NCBI GenBank assembly: GCA_026874595.1
Contig: CM049316.1
Span: forward strand, 20,793,839 to 20,857,838
DNA from: Sipunculus nudus
Lineage: Eukaryota; Annelida; Sipuncula; Golfingiida; Sipunculidae
Direction of reading: 5' to 3'
Length of the DNA stretch: 64,000 nucleotides
Part shown: one piece after another, positions 19,184 to 29,074 of the stretch
How positions within the stretch are numbered: position 1 is the stretch's first letter
Layout of the letters: the number at the start of each line of letters is the position of its first letter
Program-made: the position numbers and the translations under genes
Notes under the pieces: generated by a model
What the model was told of the DNA's origin: nothing
Seen by the model: the letters and a program-made list of their open reading frames with translations, nothing else
The model's database searches: none

Positions 19184-20071
19184 TCAAGCGATGAACACGT
19201 TTGCACTGCCATATATAGGTTCACGGCACACGGGACAGTGGAGCAAACACAGAGCACACTGGTTGCAGACGATTATATGTTTGCAGGGGAAAAAGATAAC
19301 CTCCACTTCGTTTTCTAAGCAGACGGTGCACAACAGTGTGCGTCCTGTTTCCGCACGGCCGAACGTTTCACCGCCGACATCGAATGTGTCATGTCGTGCG
19401 CCGTGGCTGGGACGTCTTTGCTGGTCGGCAACTGATCGTGGCTTACAGCGGATAACAAACAGACATTTTGGGCTAAACCTTTCGTGTGCTTTCCATGGGT
19501 CATCGTTTGGTCCAAACTCCCCGCACTTCTTACCGCAGCAGAAGCATCGGGTCTGTGCGCCTACTCCTAGGTGAAAAAAACCTGCTTCAGCCATTTGCTC
19601 GGATGGGGGCACAGTCCCTATTGGCCAGCGGCGGTGTAACGGTTTGAACGAGTCAAGTCTCTCCTCAAGTGTTCCCATGGCGGGTACGACAGGGTTGTGC
19701 TTGCGTATTCCCAAAGCCTCCATAGTGTGAAATGACGTTGGATCAAGACTGTCTGGCGCCGGGATGTTGTCAGTCGGTTTCCCGTTGATAAAGGGACATG
19801 CGTTTCCAAAGTACAACATATGGAACCACATAGGACAGAAACCTGTGGGATACTCAGTGAAAGATGCTGCACAAAAGGCGCAGTTGATCACGGCAGAAAT
19901 GTCGTCGTAGTAAAACCCCGAAGCAGCCATCATGCGGGGTTTGATCATATCTTTTCCTGGCCAACTTTCAAACGTTTTCCTGCGGCACAGTTCGCTCTTC
20001 ATACGTTTGACCTTCACATCTGGCGTTTCGGCCAGCTGTTGCCAACGGAATTTACTGTTTCCTTTACCCAT
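19184..20071 (-). CDS. Double-BIR RING inhibitor of apoptosis protein
   Basis: The product is 295 residues from the ATG at 20071; the frame three codons upstream starts with GTG. BIR1 (about 31-96) is atypical: Cys64, Cys67, His84 and Cys92 can coordinate zinc, but the spacing after His is seven residues instead of six and the usual W/DPW region is replaced. BIR2 (about 138-207) is standard, with Cys176, Cys179, His196 and Cys203. The C-terminal RING (248-284) has all eight ligands. The architecture matches baculoviral Op-IAP/Cp-IAP and invertebrate IAPs. It should be a cytoplasmic E3 ligase that blocks caspases, with BIR2 the likely peptide-binding domain. It lies divergently from the terminase gene, with about 650 bases between them. 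Confidence 0.92.
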   Translation of the reverse strand: MGKGNSKFRWQQLAETPDVKVKRMKSELCRRKTFESWPGKDMIKPRMMAASGFYYDDISAVINCAFCAASFTEYPTGFCPMWFHMLYFGNACPFINGKPTDNIPAPDSLDPTSFHTMEALGIRKHNPVVPAMGTLEERLDSFKPLHRRWPIGTVPPSEQMAEAGFFHLGVGAQTRCFCCGKKCGEFGPNDDPWKAHERFSPKCLFVIRCKPRSVADQQRRPSHGARHDTFDVGGETFGRAETGRTLLCTVCLENEVEVIFFPCKHIIVCNQCALCLLHCPVCREPIYGSANVFIA

Positions 20072-20146
20072 CCCGATCACTTAATTCGGAACAACACGTC
20101 TACAAGAATGTCTGGTGCATTCAATGCTGCCTCGTCACGTACTATC

Positions 20147-20156
20147 CTTTATATGG
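20147..20156 (-). promoter_or_regulatory. TATA box for the double-BIR IAP gene
   Basis: It reads CCATATAAAG leftward, about 76 bases before the ATG at 20071. Confidence 0.6.
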
Positions 20157-20657
20157 ACAGTGCGTGTGGTTACATCAGCGTTTTTCTGCGACGTTGCACA
20201 CGACCCTCTTCTGTCAATGACCGTTCGACAAAAACATGTTCAGGCATGACACGTTTCCAAGGTCAGTGTCCCAAACAGGTTGCCACTTGCATTCGAAAGT
20301 GATAGGGCACTCTAGTGTGCACGTGACCATCATGTGCACGTGTGTTGTTGTTGCGCAACGAAACTACTCGTATGTATGGGGGGGGGCTGCGGCACGTCGG
20401 CCTTGGGAACGTGCCGTGACATGCCTGTTTTGTCTAGACGGCGGCGAGTGTTCAGGCACAAAAAAAAAGGTCTGACGTAAACCCTGATAATTTATGAGAC
20501 ACGGAGAAAACCAGGTCAGTGCACCGCACGTGCGCTTTGGAATAGGTGCGACTGCACCGGTGAAAAGGCGTATAGTTCAGACTGTCTGTCGCGTATGGCC
20601 GTTTTCTTACACGGTGAACTGACCTTGTGATGGTATACCCGTGTACACGTTTATTTG

Positions 20658-20665
20658 ATATATAT
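20658..20665 (+). promoter_or_regulatory. TATA box for the terminase gene
   Basis: ATATATAT lies about 60 bases before the ATG at 20726. Confidence 0.5.
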
Positions 20666-20725
20666 GTAACATGGATTGGACAGACACATAACCTGTCATT
20701 GTATATTCAACGTTGATGCGTCCTC

Positions 20726-23700
20726 ATGGATGTCAGGGGCATAACCGGACAAACCTACGGGTCTGTTCAAAATCGGAAAAAATCACAGAAGACAGAAGGG
20801 CAGACGGCTGTTCGCGGCAGCAATCGTGACATCACACATAATGATCGCGAGAGTGAAGCGTGGAACACCGCGCCACGGGTTTACCCTGTCACTGCATACC
20901 GCCCCAGGGAATGGCAGGTCAACCAACACCCTTTAGTGCGTGACGTCCCTGACTGCACTTTGAGACACCCACTGTTCTCTTGGGTGGTGGATGATGTGTT
21001 CGACGATTACCTGTTCTGGAGGTCGGGTGTTTGCCGGTTACAGGGCAATGCCGAACTGCTCCAAAATGGCAAAGCGGACGACTTGTACAAGGAGTTTGAC
21101 TCGCATAACCGTAGTCCGTCATCACGCAGTTTCACTGACATATGGCTCAACACAGAAGCGGGAGTTCGCCAGAACCATGCGCACGTCTGCATTCCCCTGG
21201 CTTCACAGATACCCATGACCCTGTTTGAATTGCACGACTGGATGAAACACTCTGTGACCGGGATGTCTTCACGGTTGCGACCAGTGTCTCCCTCAGACAG
21301 GCTGGCTTTGGATGAAAGCGTGTGGCAGAACACTGAAACGCGAGCGGTGCTCAACTGGCTTAGTTTGTTACATTTATTTTTTAAATACAAAGACATCGTT
21401 CTTGAACCGTTTCAGGGTCTCATGGTAATGCATATCGTCGCCTTTTCTGCCGCAGCGCGTGCGCCGGAGCACAACCACATGTTGCAGCGGATCATCAAAC
21501 GATTTTTCATAGCGGGAGGATACAGCCGGCGTGTTATGACCGAAAGCCGGACGTCAAATATATGCGTGGCCCTCGTTCCCAGGCGCATGGGCAAAACATA
21601 CATCACACAGGTCACGCTGGCGGCGGGCATGCGGGCGACTGATATGCGGTTTGCATATTTTTCGTGTTCGCATGATCTCAGCCGTAAGGTAAAGGCAGAT
21701 ACTGTGCAACACGTCAACTCCATGCAGCTGATACTCGATCATTTGGACGCCAAAGCCAAACAACGTTTCCGAACGACCGTCAATCAGCAAAATCCTATGT
21801 ACGAACCGAAGTTGGCGATACATTTTGAAAACGGGTTACACACGGAAATGTTTTTCCTCAGCTTGGGGAATCAAAATGTAAGTATAACTGTAGCTGGGAT
21901 AAAGCCACTGGGTCGCATGGATGTGTGTGAGGGAAGGGAGGGATGATGTGAATAAAGAATGATAACGTGCAATGATTATTAGTATCTTTCATATGACACA
22001 TTAACGTCCGTGGCAGAGTTTACACATATTAAAAATGCTCACGCCAGTGTTATCGCTTGTTATATACTTTTAATAATCATTGTTGTAAATACAGCAGTGG
22101 TTCTTACAATGAAACACACTATGATTTCACATGGTAAAATAATTTGTGCGACCTTTCAGCAGGTCGCGCCACAAACCACAGCTAGCACACATATACAACA
22201 CGTATTCATCGTCCAGTTGTTTAAGTTCCCATATGTTTTGCGGCAGGTCAGTGCAAACGCTACCCGCACGACGGTTCTGTTCTGACTGCGACGGTGTGTT
22301 TGGATCGGACAGTTCCGGTACAGCAGTCTGCAATTTGAACTTGCATGTGGTACTCCTTTCCTCTAGCATCCTGTCAATGCCATGCTTTGACATGTCCTTC
22401 TCTGCGTCAGCTATCTGCCTGCTGACACGCGTGTACGTACTCCCTGGGGCAGCACGCCTGCCTGCTGTAACACGGTTGCACAGGTTACCTAACCATCCTG
22501 ACATGGCCGAGTTCTTGTGTTGTGACACACACGACACCCGCACAAAGCGGTTAGGGTTCCCTGCCTCCACAGGCGTCTCTGTTGGGCCACGCCAACCCGC
22601 CTGGAGAGATGCGCACAGACACTGTACGGCAGCTTGCGGGCCACCCCACCCGTTGTGTGAATACGTTTCGTCTTCTGACTGTTCACCCATGCAAGACGTG
22701 AAAAGTGAATGCTTCACTAGGGCTGGCGGCACTGCAGGTACGGCGCCCGTCGCTGCGCCGTTGTCACAAAAGTACGTCCAAAAGCTTTTACAGCTAGCTT
22801 GATAAAACAACTGCGGACCTGTTCTGGCCATTATATCGGTTACATCTGACGGGTTGGTGTTGTTTGTGTAAACAGGGATGTTATCGATCTCTGCAAATCC
22901 GGCGTACTTTCCTTTCCCCCTCCCGTGAACGAACAGCCAACTGGGGTGCACAACATGGCTGTTGGCCAACGTCCGACTCTGTAGCCAGGTGATACACTCT
23001 CTGTCGGTAATGCCCAGTATGCTGCCTACGGTGTTTTCAGGGAGGGTCACACGGTTTCCCGTTCTGTACGGTGCGCAGAGCCAAAATCTGCAAATCTGGT
23101 GGTATCCTCTGGCGGGCATCACATGTGCGCGTCCGTTCAGTTCTATTCTTACGGGAACTATACTGTGTTCGTCTGCGTTACCCTGTAGGTCGCTCAAGAT
23201 GTAAATGTGGGTCTTGTTCACAACGCATAGTGATGACGCGCCTGTCTTGCAGTTGAGGCCGTAGAATACGTTCACTGTCTGTGAACGGGGTCTGCATATA
23301 CGCGTATCACCTGACACGTCTGTCACCAGAAACACGTCACCTGGCGCCGAAAACGAAGGCCTCGAGAATTTGTCTATAACGTCTACCATTTTGGCGTCTG
23401 ACAGAGCAGCTGTGCCGCCCACAGTTCAGCGACAACGTTAACACAAATAATACATGTCGGCCGGCTGACCGGCATGCTTCAATACAATACAGGTATAGGT
23501 TCCACCAGCGTGAAACCGATGAATTCGATCAGCAGATCCAGAGGGTACGAAAGCCTTTGCAGCAGTTCTTCCATCATTCCGGGGTAACGCCATTCCACTG
23601 GGATGCCCCCCGGAACGTAATGTCGTGTCAAACGCGAGTGCTTGTTGGGACAGAGGAACACCAAGTCATTTGGTTCACTCACGTTAATCCACATGGAACA

Positions 23701-26700
23701 TTCGTCAGAATGTTGTTGGCCGCCGTGCGGTCCTTTGAATGTAAAATACCACACAGGCTCCATGAAGCGTACCGTTCCGTTATGCACACCAGCCCCATAA
23801 AAATGAACTTGCAAGTAATAAGGGACGTCTGGGTTTGTCCGACGGCCGTCCATATACCACTCAACGGCGGACTGCAACCTTGCGCCAAGTCCTTTATTGA
23901 AACGCAACTTTACCTGTCCGCATTCCCCCCTCAGGCGACTGATCACCCTCCTGAATATCAGTACCAACGCCACAGGGTTCATGTGCGAAAAAGCCCTCAT
24001 AAGTGGATCGGTCACACCGGGCACTGTACAGCTGTCGCGAACTGTCAACCATCCGGCGTAAAGCGCGATCTGCTGGGATAATGTATCATGCACGTCCGGA
24101 CAAATTGAAACGTTAGCGCACCATGTTAGAATGACGTTTATGTCATCCACCTGGTCAAACATTCTGCTCAGCATGGGGAGGCTAACTGAGGTCAGCACTC
24201 GGAAGATTTTGTCCTCGATCCCGCACTTGTACGTCCCCGTGCTCGCCGGGTCCATCTGCCGTTCTGAAAACACCTGTCCATAATTGTGCATGTGAGATAA
24301 CAGCATTACGGCCACGGATCGCCTCCTGCCTTCCTCTGTTGCAGGTACAGCCGGTTCCCAATGGCAGATGAGTCGCATGCAGGTGTGTTCAGGTGTTAAG
24401 GCTTGCATTTCTGCAGACGTGGTTTGGTCTTCCGGGGCAGGATTAGCATCGTAAAACTGGTTCAGTACGCTTCGTAAATTCACTGCTGCGGACACGGTCT
24501 CTCCGGGAATGGCACTCATTTCACTTTCGGCGGTTTGCGCACCTGCCTCTGTACCAGGTAGTTTTTCCAGCGCTTTCAAGGAACGGGCGTGGATAAGCCA
24601 CTCGTTGAACATGCACGTGACGCTTGACAAAATGAAATGTACAGGCACGGTTACTCTGTCCAGCGTGTCATTGGGACCGTTATCGTTGTCAATGAACAAG
24701 ATGTCCAGCCAATCTGTCAGCTCCACTGAAGAACCGGGCTCCCTGCTATACGATACAAGGTCTGGCCGTGGCATGTCCAGTTCTATGACCGTGCCTCCCA
24801 CTAATGTATCGTAGAACATGTTCCTTGGTTTGATTTCTGTGTAGCGGTTATGCCATCTGTGATCACGGGCTGACATGTAATGGGTCACCAAGCGTATCCA
24901 AAAAACTTCGTCAACGCGACGGTGGTGTAGGTACAGGAACATGGACGCCGGGGCTCCAGCGGCTGTTCTCCATATCGGTTCATAGCAATCCTCAAATGGC
25001 CTGGTCACTGCTTGTCCGGTATGTGGATCACATAGGTCTTTTGCAGCCATGGTTGTTTGAGGTTTTCATCGGTGGGGGGCTTTCCCGAACGGGTTTTTAC
25101 TAAGGGATCCCCCAACGGGTGACGGGTCACCACCGCATGAAATGAACTATATGTTATTTGCGGTGGTGGTAGCTTATTCAGTAATGTCAACTAAACGGTA
25201 AAACGTAACGAGTATGTCTCGCAGACGTTTCCGCTGAAGTAGTCCAAATATGGATAGGGTACCTTTGGAGGAATGTATGCCACTAGATGTCAGGAGGCAG
25301 CTTGAACTGCAACGGGGCGCGGGTTTTCTTCGGCTAGACAAGAAACGGTCGCCCACCGTCCCTGATGTGGCTGAAACGCTCAATAACGTGGACGGAAAGA
25401 TTCTATCCAGTGTGTTGTTACCTTCGTTGAGCTTACACAGCGACGAAAGTATCTGCACTTTTTTATTTGGAAGTCCTGGAATCCCTGACGCTTTGCATGC
25501 AGACCAGGAATGCCTGCGTTTGTACAACTACATCTGCATCCGTTTGGCGGCTGTATATTTCGTGAGACGATTTCTGATGTCAAAAGAGGTCCCGCATAGC
25601 CATACATTCATGATCAGTTGTACGAGGTTTTCGTGTTTGATCGAAGGTTTACGCGACCTGTACTACCTGAAATATTCCGAGGTACAGCGGTTGGTGGATG
25701 CAATCGATAAGGCGAATGAAGATATGCGAGCTGCGAGAGGAGAGGTCGACGTATGCACTGTAACTATGCGCGACCGTTGGATGGTGTCTGCATACGCTGC
25801 TTTCGGGTGTTTCATGAGGCTGGTGGCAGAAGCGTGCCGTTTCCATTGCAAACCCACACCTGTGTCACTCGGCCATTCTAACACGGCGCGCCGTGTCCTG
25901 AACAGCTGTGAAGACTCAGCTTTCATGTTGTCTGAAGACGGAACTACTGTCCTGAGTCACCTGCTTTTGCATGTTCCCCATTTGACACTAAATGAACTAG
26001 CTGTGTGACGCCTACAGGTAAGCTTTTAAAGGTTTTCACGTAGCTTCCACGGTGAAAGTTTACAAAATGGAAACAGGGGACTTAGAGTAACTGTGGATTA
26101 TAGACACAGGCGGCTTCATAAACGCTGGTGATGTGGTATGCAGGGCTTGGGTAGCATCGGCGTAAAATACCTGTATTTTGGACACCTGGATACATTCATA
26201 CCGGTCACTGGGTCATAAGCAGTGTACGTGATGTGGTTACACCCGCCGCCGTCGACGTCCTGCGTGGTGACCTGTCCAGCCACACCTGCTGAAAGCTGGC
26301 TGGACGTTGACGCCGGATGGTCGTAGATCCACATGGCATTCCTTTGTTTGCCCCGGTTCATGTCTGATACTGCATGTCTCATATGTGTGGCGAGGTATTT
26401 TTTCAATTCATCGATTGTCCGGGATCCCCTGGTCGAGTCCTTTTCCGACGAAGTGAGAGATTCCACTGCAGAGCACCATGCGCGGGAGCATTCACCGTAC
26501 GACGGACGAAGGTTGGGTGACAGCCGAGACAGGGCCTTGTAACACTCGTATTTCACATGTTTCGTGTCGTCTTGGGATGGGTGTGACACTTTGCTTGACA
26601 CGTAATCGTGCAGAAGCGCGTCAGTCTCGGTGTATCGACTGAACAGGAGCTGATCAACAAGTGAAAAGTTGTACACCGTGACGGGTCGGGCTATTACCGC

Positions 26701-28982
26701 CATAACGAATTCCGGACGTGGCTCTACCCTTAGGAGTTCGTCACGGTCGGCTGACTGTTGTTTTTCCCATGTGTACGTCGCCATGTGGTCTTGTTGAAAA
26801 ACATGGGTCGCACATGTTTGGCCGTTCCCGTCACCTGTAGATATGACCGGTGCGTCATTCTCTGTCCCGTGCCGGGGAAACTCGTCCTCACGCGGACACG
26901 TTTCATATATCTTGGCTCCGCTCGGCATCCCTGATGCCACACACACCATATCACCGTCTGCCGTCATCTCCACGCCAGGGCAAGGGTCGCTACCGCTGTC
27001 CGTGTGCTGGTCCCCTGTTTTGAAACAGGCATGGAGGCGTCCGTGCGTGATGCAGTGGAACAAAGCCGGGGGAGACCTTGTTTTGGCAACGGTGTTTAAC
27101 AAAAAAACGTAGTGGTCTGGCGGACGTCTGAAACGGCATCGCGAAGCGTTCGTTGAGTAACACGGATTGTACCTCTGGGGTCTCCCTTTACTCTTGCCTT
27201 TTGCTTTCATGAGTGGGGTACCCTGTCATATATGTTGCCATAAAATACCTAAAATGTGTATGATCATTTATATTCTCAGCTGATTGGCACCCCCAGAGGT
27301 GCGATAGGTTTTTGTTGTCAGATGCGGTCACTGTGAGTGGTGCATATATCGTAGTAAGCAGACATCACAAGGGAGGATAACGCTTTTAAGACGATGTCAC
27401 ATCTTTTCGTATCACACGTTCCCTCATCCCGAACATGCTCGTGTACCATAAAGCAGTTCTCGTGTAACCGGTCTATGATCTGTTGTGGCGTGCTCACGAG
27501 CAGTGCTTGTTCCCAGCTACTCACCAAGTCCTCTAACTCGTCTAAAGTGTGTTCGGTGCCTTGAGCCATCCACCCTCCCTTTTGAATATGTGTCTGATGA
27601 ATCTGCGCACTCACGTGCTTTTATATTGTTGTGTCGCCACCATGGCCTTTTTTATAATCAGTGACGTGGTCTTTCCTCTTTCGTTTCAGGCTGGCAGGGG
27701 TCACACGTACGACATCGTGTATGTTGACGAAGCTGGATTTGTGAAAACGTTGACACACCTGTTGCCTTATGTGAACCGCAGAGGGACCAAGTTGGTGCTC
27801 ACATCTTCGATGAACACGTCGGCTGAGAATACATGCGCCTTACTGAAGTTGGAACGGACAGGAGTTGCTTACTACCGCGTGTGCTTCAGCTGTCCTGCAG
27901 ACGTTCCACGCGTTGCCGAGTCGCCGGAAGCCATAGCGTGTCACCACTACGTCATGTCACTGCCGCCTCACATCACGACGGACGTTGTACAAAAGACGGT
28001 TATGAACACGTTGGAACCTCACAGCTACGAAACAGAAAATATGGGCGTTAGTCTGGGGCGCGGCGACGGGCAGCCGGATGGGCAGAATTCGGGGGATGAG
28101 GTTGGGCTTTTTTCACGATCTGTCCTGCAAGAAATGAAAGACGGTTTGAATGACTTGGATACATTCAACAATGTCGATTGTTTGGGTGATACATTGTTTG
28201 TGTACGTGGACCCAGCTTACACCACCAACGTGTCGGTGTCTGCTTCAGGAATAGCTTGCGTGTGTCGTTACACACCTGGCGCTCCGCCGTCCGGTCGTGT
28301 TTCCCGCAGGGTCCCCTCAAACAAAACCAGGCGCATGGCGGTCGTCCTCGGATTGGACGAGGTGCGTTTGATAGAACACAGCGTACCAGCGGAAGTTTTC
28401 ATTGGGCTGGCGGTTTTGCGCCTGCTGCAGCGTGTTGTGAATATGCACGCGTGCCCGCTGACATACTCGTCCCGTTTCAAGACTGCTGTTGTCGCTGTGG
28501 AAAGCAATAGCAACGAACACCTGGCCGTGCAGATTTGTCATTTCATACACAACGCCGCCAAAAAAATGGCCGGTCCGGTTCGGTCGCTGTCGTTTCAATT
28601 CACCCACAGGAGGAGGACAGAGAAGGATGCCAAGACGGTTGGGCTCCAATCCGTGCGGGATTTCGGGACAGCCGAGGTTGCGGGTTTCTTCCTGGACAAA
28701 CAGAAAAAAACTTTAGTGTCCCTCTTTCAAAGTGCATTCAACAGTCGCATCGTGCGTTTGTCAATGAGCCTCGCCAGCTCGGCACTTGAGCATGCCGGGT
28801 TGGACGCTAGAAATTTGATCACGGAGCAGCTGTCGAAATTCCGGCCGGACCGAAAGCCCCACGATCATACACAGGATGACGTGGCCCTTTCCCTGATACT
28901 GGCATACAACCTGTTGCTAAACGAGAGAAACGAAAACTTTAACGTACATGAGTTGGCACCGTTGCACACGTCCATTATTTAG
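20726..28982 (+). CDS. Spliced terminase large subunit (ATPase/nuclease)
   Basis: This is the DNA-packaging motor, in two exons: 20726-21877 (384 codons) and 27690-28982 (430 codons plus stop), 814 residues. The donor reads AAT|GTAAGT. The acceptor is a long pyrimidine tract ending TTTCAG. The join is phase 0 and places the adenine-binding half upstream of Walker B. Exon 1 contains Walker A (V-P-R-R-M-G-K-T, about residues 284-291). Exon 2 begins eleven residues before Walker B (I-V-Y-V-D-E-A, Asp397/Glu398). The C-terminal RNase H-like nuclease shows Asp558 in a Y-V-D-P-A-Y motif, a Glu in V-A-V-E-S-N, and an Asp pair in D-D-V-A-L-S. This is the Herpesvirales UL15-type layout. It acts in the nucleus with portal and other terminase subunits. 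AATAAA follows at 29005. Confidence 0.93.
22127..23389 (-). CDS. Unknown Cys-containing protein inside terminase intron
   Basis: The product is 420 residues from the ATG at 23389; the longer frame starts with GTG. The N-terminal third has beta-strand patterns including V-x-V-F-Y-x-L, a hydrophobic strand and S-D-L. A G-R-G-K-G-K motif near residue 156 is shared with the 238-residue protein at 7706-8422, suggesting paralogy. The C-terminal region has a C-A-S-C motif (near residue 403), a possible half of a zinc site. It has no membrane segment. By position it is next to terminase exon 1 on the opposite strand, where herpes simplex virus has UL16. Sequence evidence for that identity is absent, so I leave it unnamed. 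Confidence 0.78.
   Translation of the reverse strand: MVDVIDKFSRPSFSAPGDVFLVTDVSGDTRICRPRSQTVNVFYGLNCKTGASSLCVVNKTHIYILSDLQGNADEHSIVPVRIELNGRAHVMPARGYHQICRFWLCAPYRTGNRVTLPENTVGSILGITDRECITWLQSRTLANSHVVHPSWLFVHGRGKGKYAGFAEIDNIPVYTNNTNPSDVTDIMARTGPQLFYQASCKSFWTYFCDNGAATGAVPAVPPALVKHSLFTSCMGEQSEDETYSHNGWGGPQAAVQCLCASLQAGWRGPTETPVEAGNPNRFVRVSCVSQHKNSAMSGWLGNLCNRVTAGRRAAPGSTYTRVSRQIADAEKDMSKHGIDRMLEERSTTCKFKLQTAVPELSDPNTPSQSEQNRRAGSVCTDLPQNIWELKQLDDEYVLYMCASCGLWRDLLKGRTNYFTM
23479..25050 (-). CDS. Unknown 523-residue protein inside terminase intron
   Basis: The ATG at 25050 has a near-perfect Kozak context (ACC before, GC after). The protein appears globular with many Trp/Tyr/His residues, mixed alpha/beta, no signal peptide and no transmembrane helix. 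A short acidic D-N-D-N-G-P-N-D loop occurs near residue 118 and an Ala/Thr/Glu-rich linker near 160-230. I recognise no domain. In position it corresponds to UL17 of herpes simplex virus (opposite-strand gene in the terminase intron encoding a capsid vertex component), but that is synteny only. The stop lies about 90 bases from the start of the 22127-23389 gene, so the two may be co-transcribed. Confidence 0.82.
   Translation of the reverse strand: MAAKDLCDPHTGQAVTRPFEDCYEPIWRTAAGAPASMFLYLHHRRVDEVFWIRLVTHYMSARDHRWHNRYTEIKPRNMFYDTLVGGTVIELDMPRPDLVSYSREPGSSVELTDWLDILFIDNDNGPNDTLDRVTVPVHFILSSVTCMFNEWLIHARSLKALEKLPGTEAGAQTAESEMSAIPGETVSAAVNLRSVLNQFYDANPAPEDQTTSAEMQALTPEHTCMRLICHWEPAVPATEEGRRRSVAVMLLSHMHNYGQVFSERQMDPASTGTYKCGIEDKIFRVLTSVSLPMLSRMFDQVDDINVILTWCANVSICPDVHDTLSQQIALYAGWLTVRDSCTVPGVTDPLMRAFSHMNPVALVLIFRRVISRLRGECGQVKLRFNKGLGARLQSAVEWYMDGRRTNPDVPYYLQVHFYGAGVHNGTVRFMEPVWYFTFKGPHGGQQHSDECSMWINVSEPNDLVFLCPNKHSRLTRHYVPGGIPVEWRYPGMMEELLQRLSYPLDLLIEFIGFTLVEPIPVLY
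25250..26008 (+). CDS. Unknown helical protein, same strand as terminase
   Basis: The product is 252 residues. An ATG at 25214 in the same frame is followed by a stop after seven codons, so 25250 is the start. The protein is predicted mostly alpha-helical, with conserved-looking Cys residues and no membrane segment. It is the only gene in the terminase intron read in the same direction as the terminase. A consensus splice donor (CAG|GTAAGC) lies at 26018-26023, ten bases after its stop, so its transcript could use the downstream terminase acceptor at 27689. I do not recognise a family. Confidence 0.75.
   Translation: MDRVPLEECMPLDVRRQLELQRGAGFLRLDKKRSPTVPDVAETLNNVDGKILSSVLLPSLSLHSDESICTFLFGSPGIPDALHADQECLRLYNYICIRLAAVYFVRRFLMSKEVPHSHTFMISCTRFSCLIEGLRDLYYLKYSEVQRLVDAIDKANEDMRAARGEVDVCTVTMRDRWMVSAYAAFGCFMRLVAEACRFHCKPTPVSLGHSNTARRVLNSCEDSAFMLSEDGTTVLSHLLLHVPHLTLNELAV
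26116..27210 (-). CDS. Cys-rich basic-N-terminal protein inside terminase intron
   Basis: The product is 364 residues from the ATG at 27210. It begins with a basic Lys/Arg/Gly stretch and contains about a dozen Cys, with a cluster near the C-terminus. An early block (Y-V-F-L-L-N followed by F-H-C and a strand ending K-T-G-D) resembles the strand pattern in the 7706-8422 and 22127-23389 proteins. Its size, Cys content and location opposite the terminase intron recall the UL16/UL94 tegument family of other herpesviruses (about 345-373 residues), but I see no diagnostic motif. Call this a positional hypothesis only. Confidence 0.78.
   Translation of the reverse strand: MKAKGKSKGRPQRYNPCYSTNASRCRFRRPPDHYVFLLNTVAKTRSPPALFHCITHGRLHACFKTGDQHTDSGSDPCPGVEMTADGDMVCVASGMPSGAKIYETCPREDEFPRHGTENDAPVISTGDGNGQTCATHVFQQDHMATYTWEKQQSADRDELLRVEPRPEFVMAVIARPVTVYNFSLVDQLLFSRYTETDALLHDYVSSKVSHPSQDDTKHVKYECYKALSRLSPNLRPSYGECSRAWCSAVESLTSSEKDSTRGSRTIDELKKYLATHMRHAVSDMNRGKQRNAMWIYDHPASTSSQLSAGVAGQVTTQDVDGGGCNHITYTAYDPVTGMNVSRCPKYRYFTPMLPKPCIPHHQRL
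27318..27569 (-). CDS. Small helical acidic protein, 83 residues
   Basis: It starts at the ATG at 27569; the longer frame begins with GTG. The protein is short, acidic and amphipathic (L-D-E-L-E-D-L near the N-terminus), with three Cys. It occupies the last gap of the terminase intron before the acceptor and lies 107 bases downstream of the 26116-27210 gene's start. Small helical packaging or tegument factors are common here in herpesviruses, but identity is unknown. Confidence 0.55.
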   Translation of the reverse strand: MAQGTEHTLDELEDLVSSWEQALLVSTPQQIIDRLHENCFMVHEHVRDEGTCDTKRCDIVLKALSSLVMSAYYDICTTHSDRI

Positions 28983-29004
28983 GATGCACGATGTTTTCCC
29001 CTTA

Positions 29005-29010
29005 AATAAA
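29005..29010 (+). terminator. Polyadenylation signal of the terminase gene
   Basis: AATAAA sits 23 bases after the terminase stop. Confidence 0.65.
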
Positions 29011-29074
29011 AGGGGCACTGTCCTAAAATGGTACGCACTGCGTGTTATGTTCGGAAAATCTGACACGTGCCCGT

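Larger units (their letters stand above)
20072..20725. other. Divergent promoter region, IAP and terminase
   Basis: This region holds a leftward TATA (20147-20156) for the double-BIR gene and a rightward TATA (20658-20665) for the terminase. Short G8 and A8 homopolymers and several GCACGT/CACGTG-like motifs occur between them. No credible gene. Confidence 0.55.
21878..27689 (+). other. 5.8-kb terminase intron containing five genes
   Basis: It is bounded by GTAAGT at 21878 and CAG at 27687-27689. Four leftward genes and one rightward gene lie inside. Herpes simplex virus also keeps opposite-strand genes inside its terminase intron, so the arrangement is probably ancestral. Confidence 0.85.

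Noticed and set aside
27549..27689. N-terminal 47 codons preceding terminase exon 2
   Set aside because: This stretch is the 3' part of the intron, including the pyrimidine tract. It overlaps the small leftward gene and does not resemble terminase.
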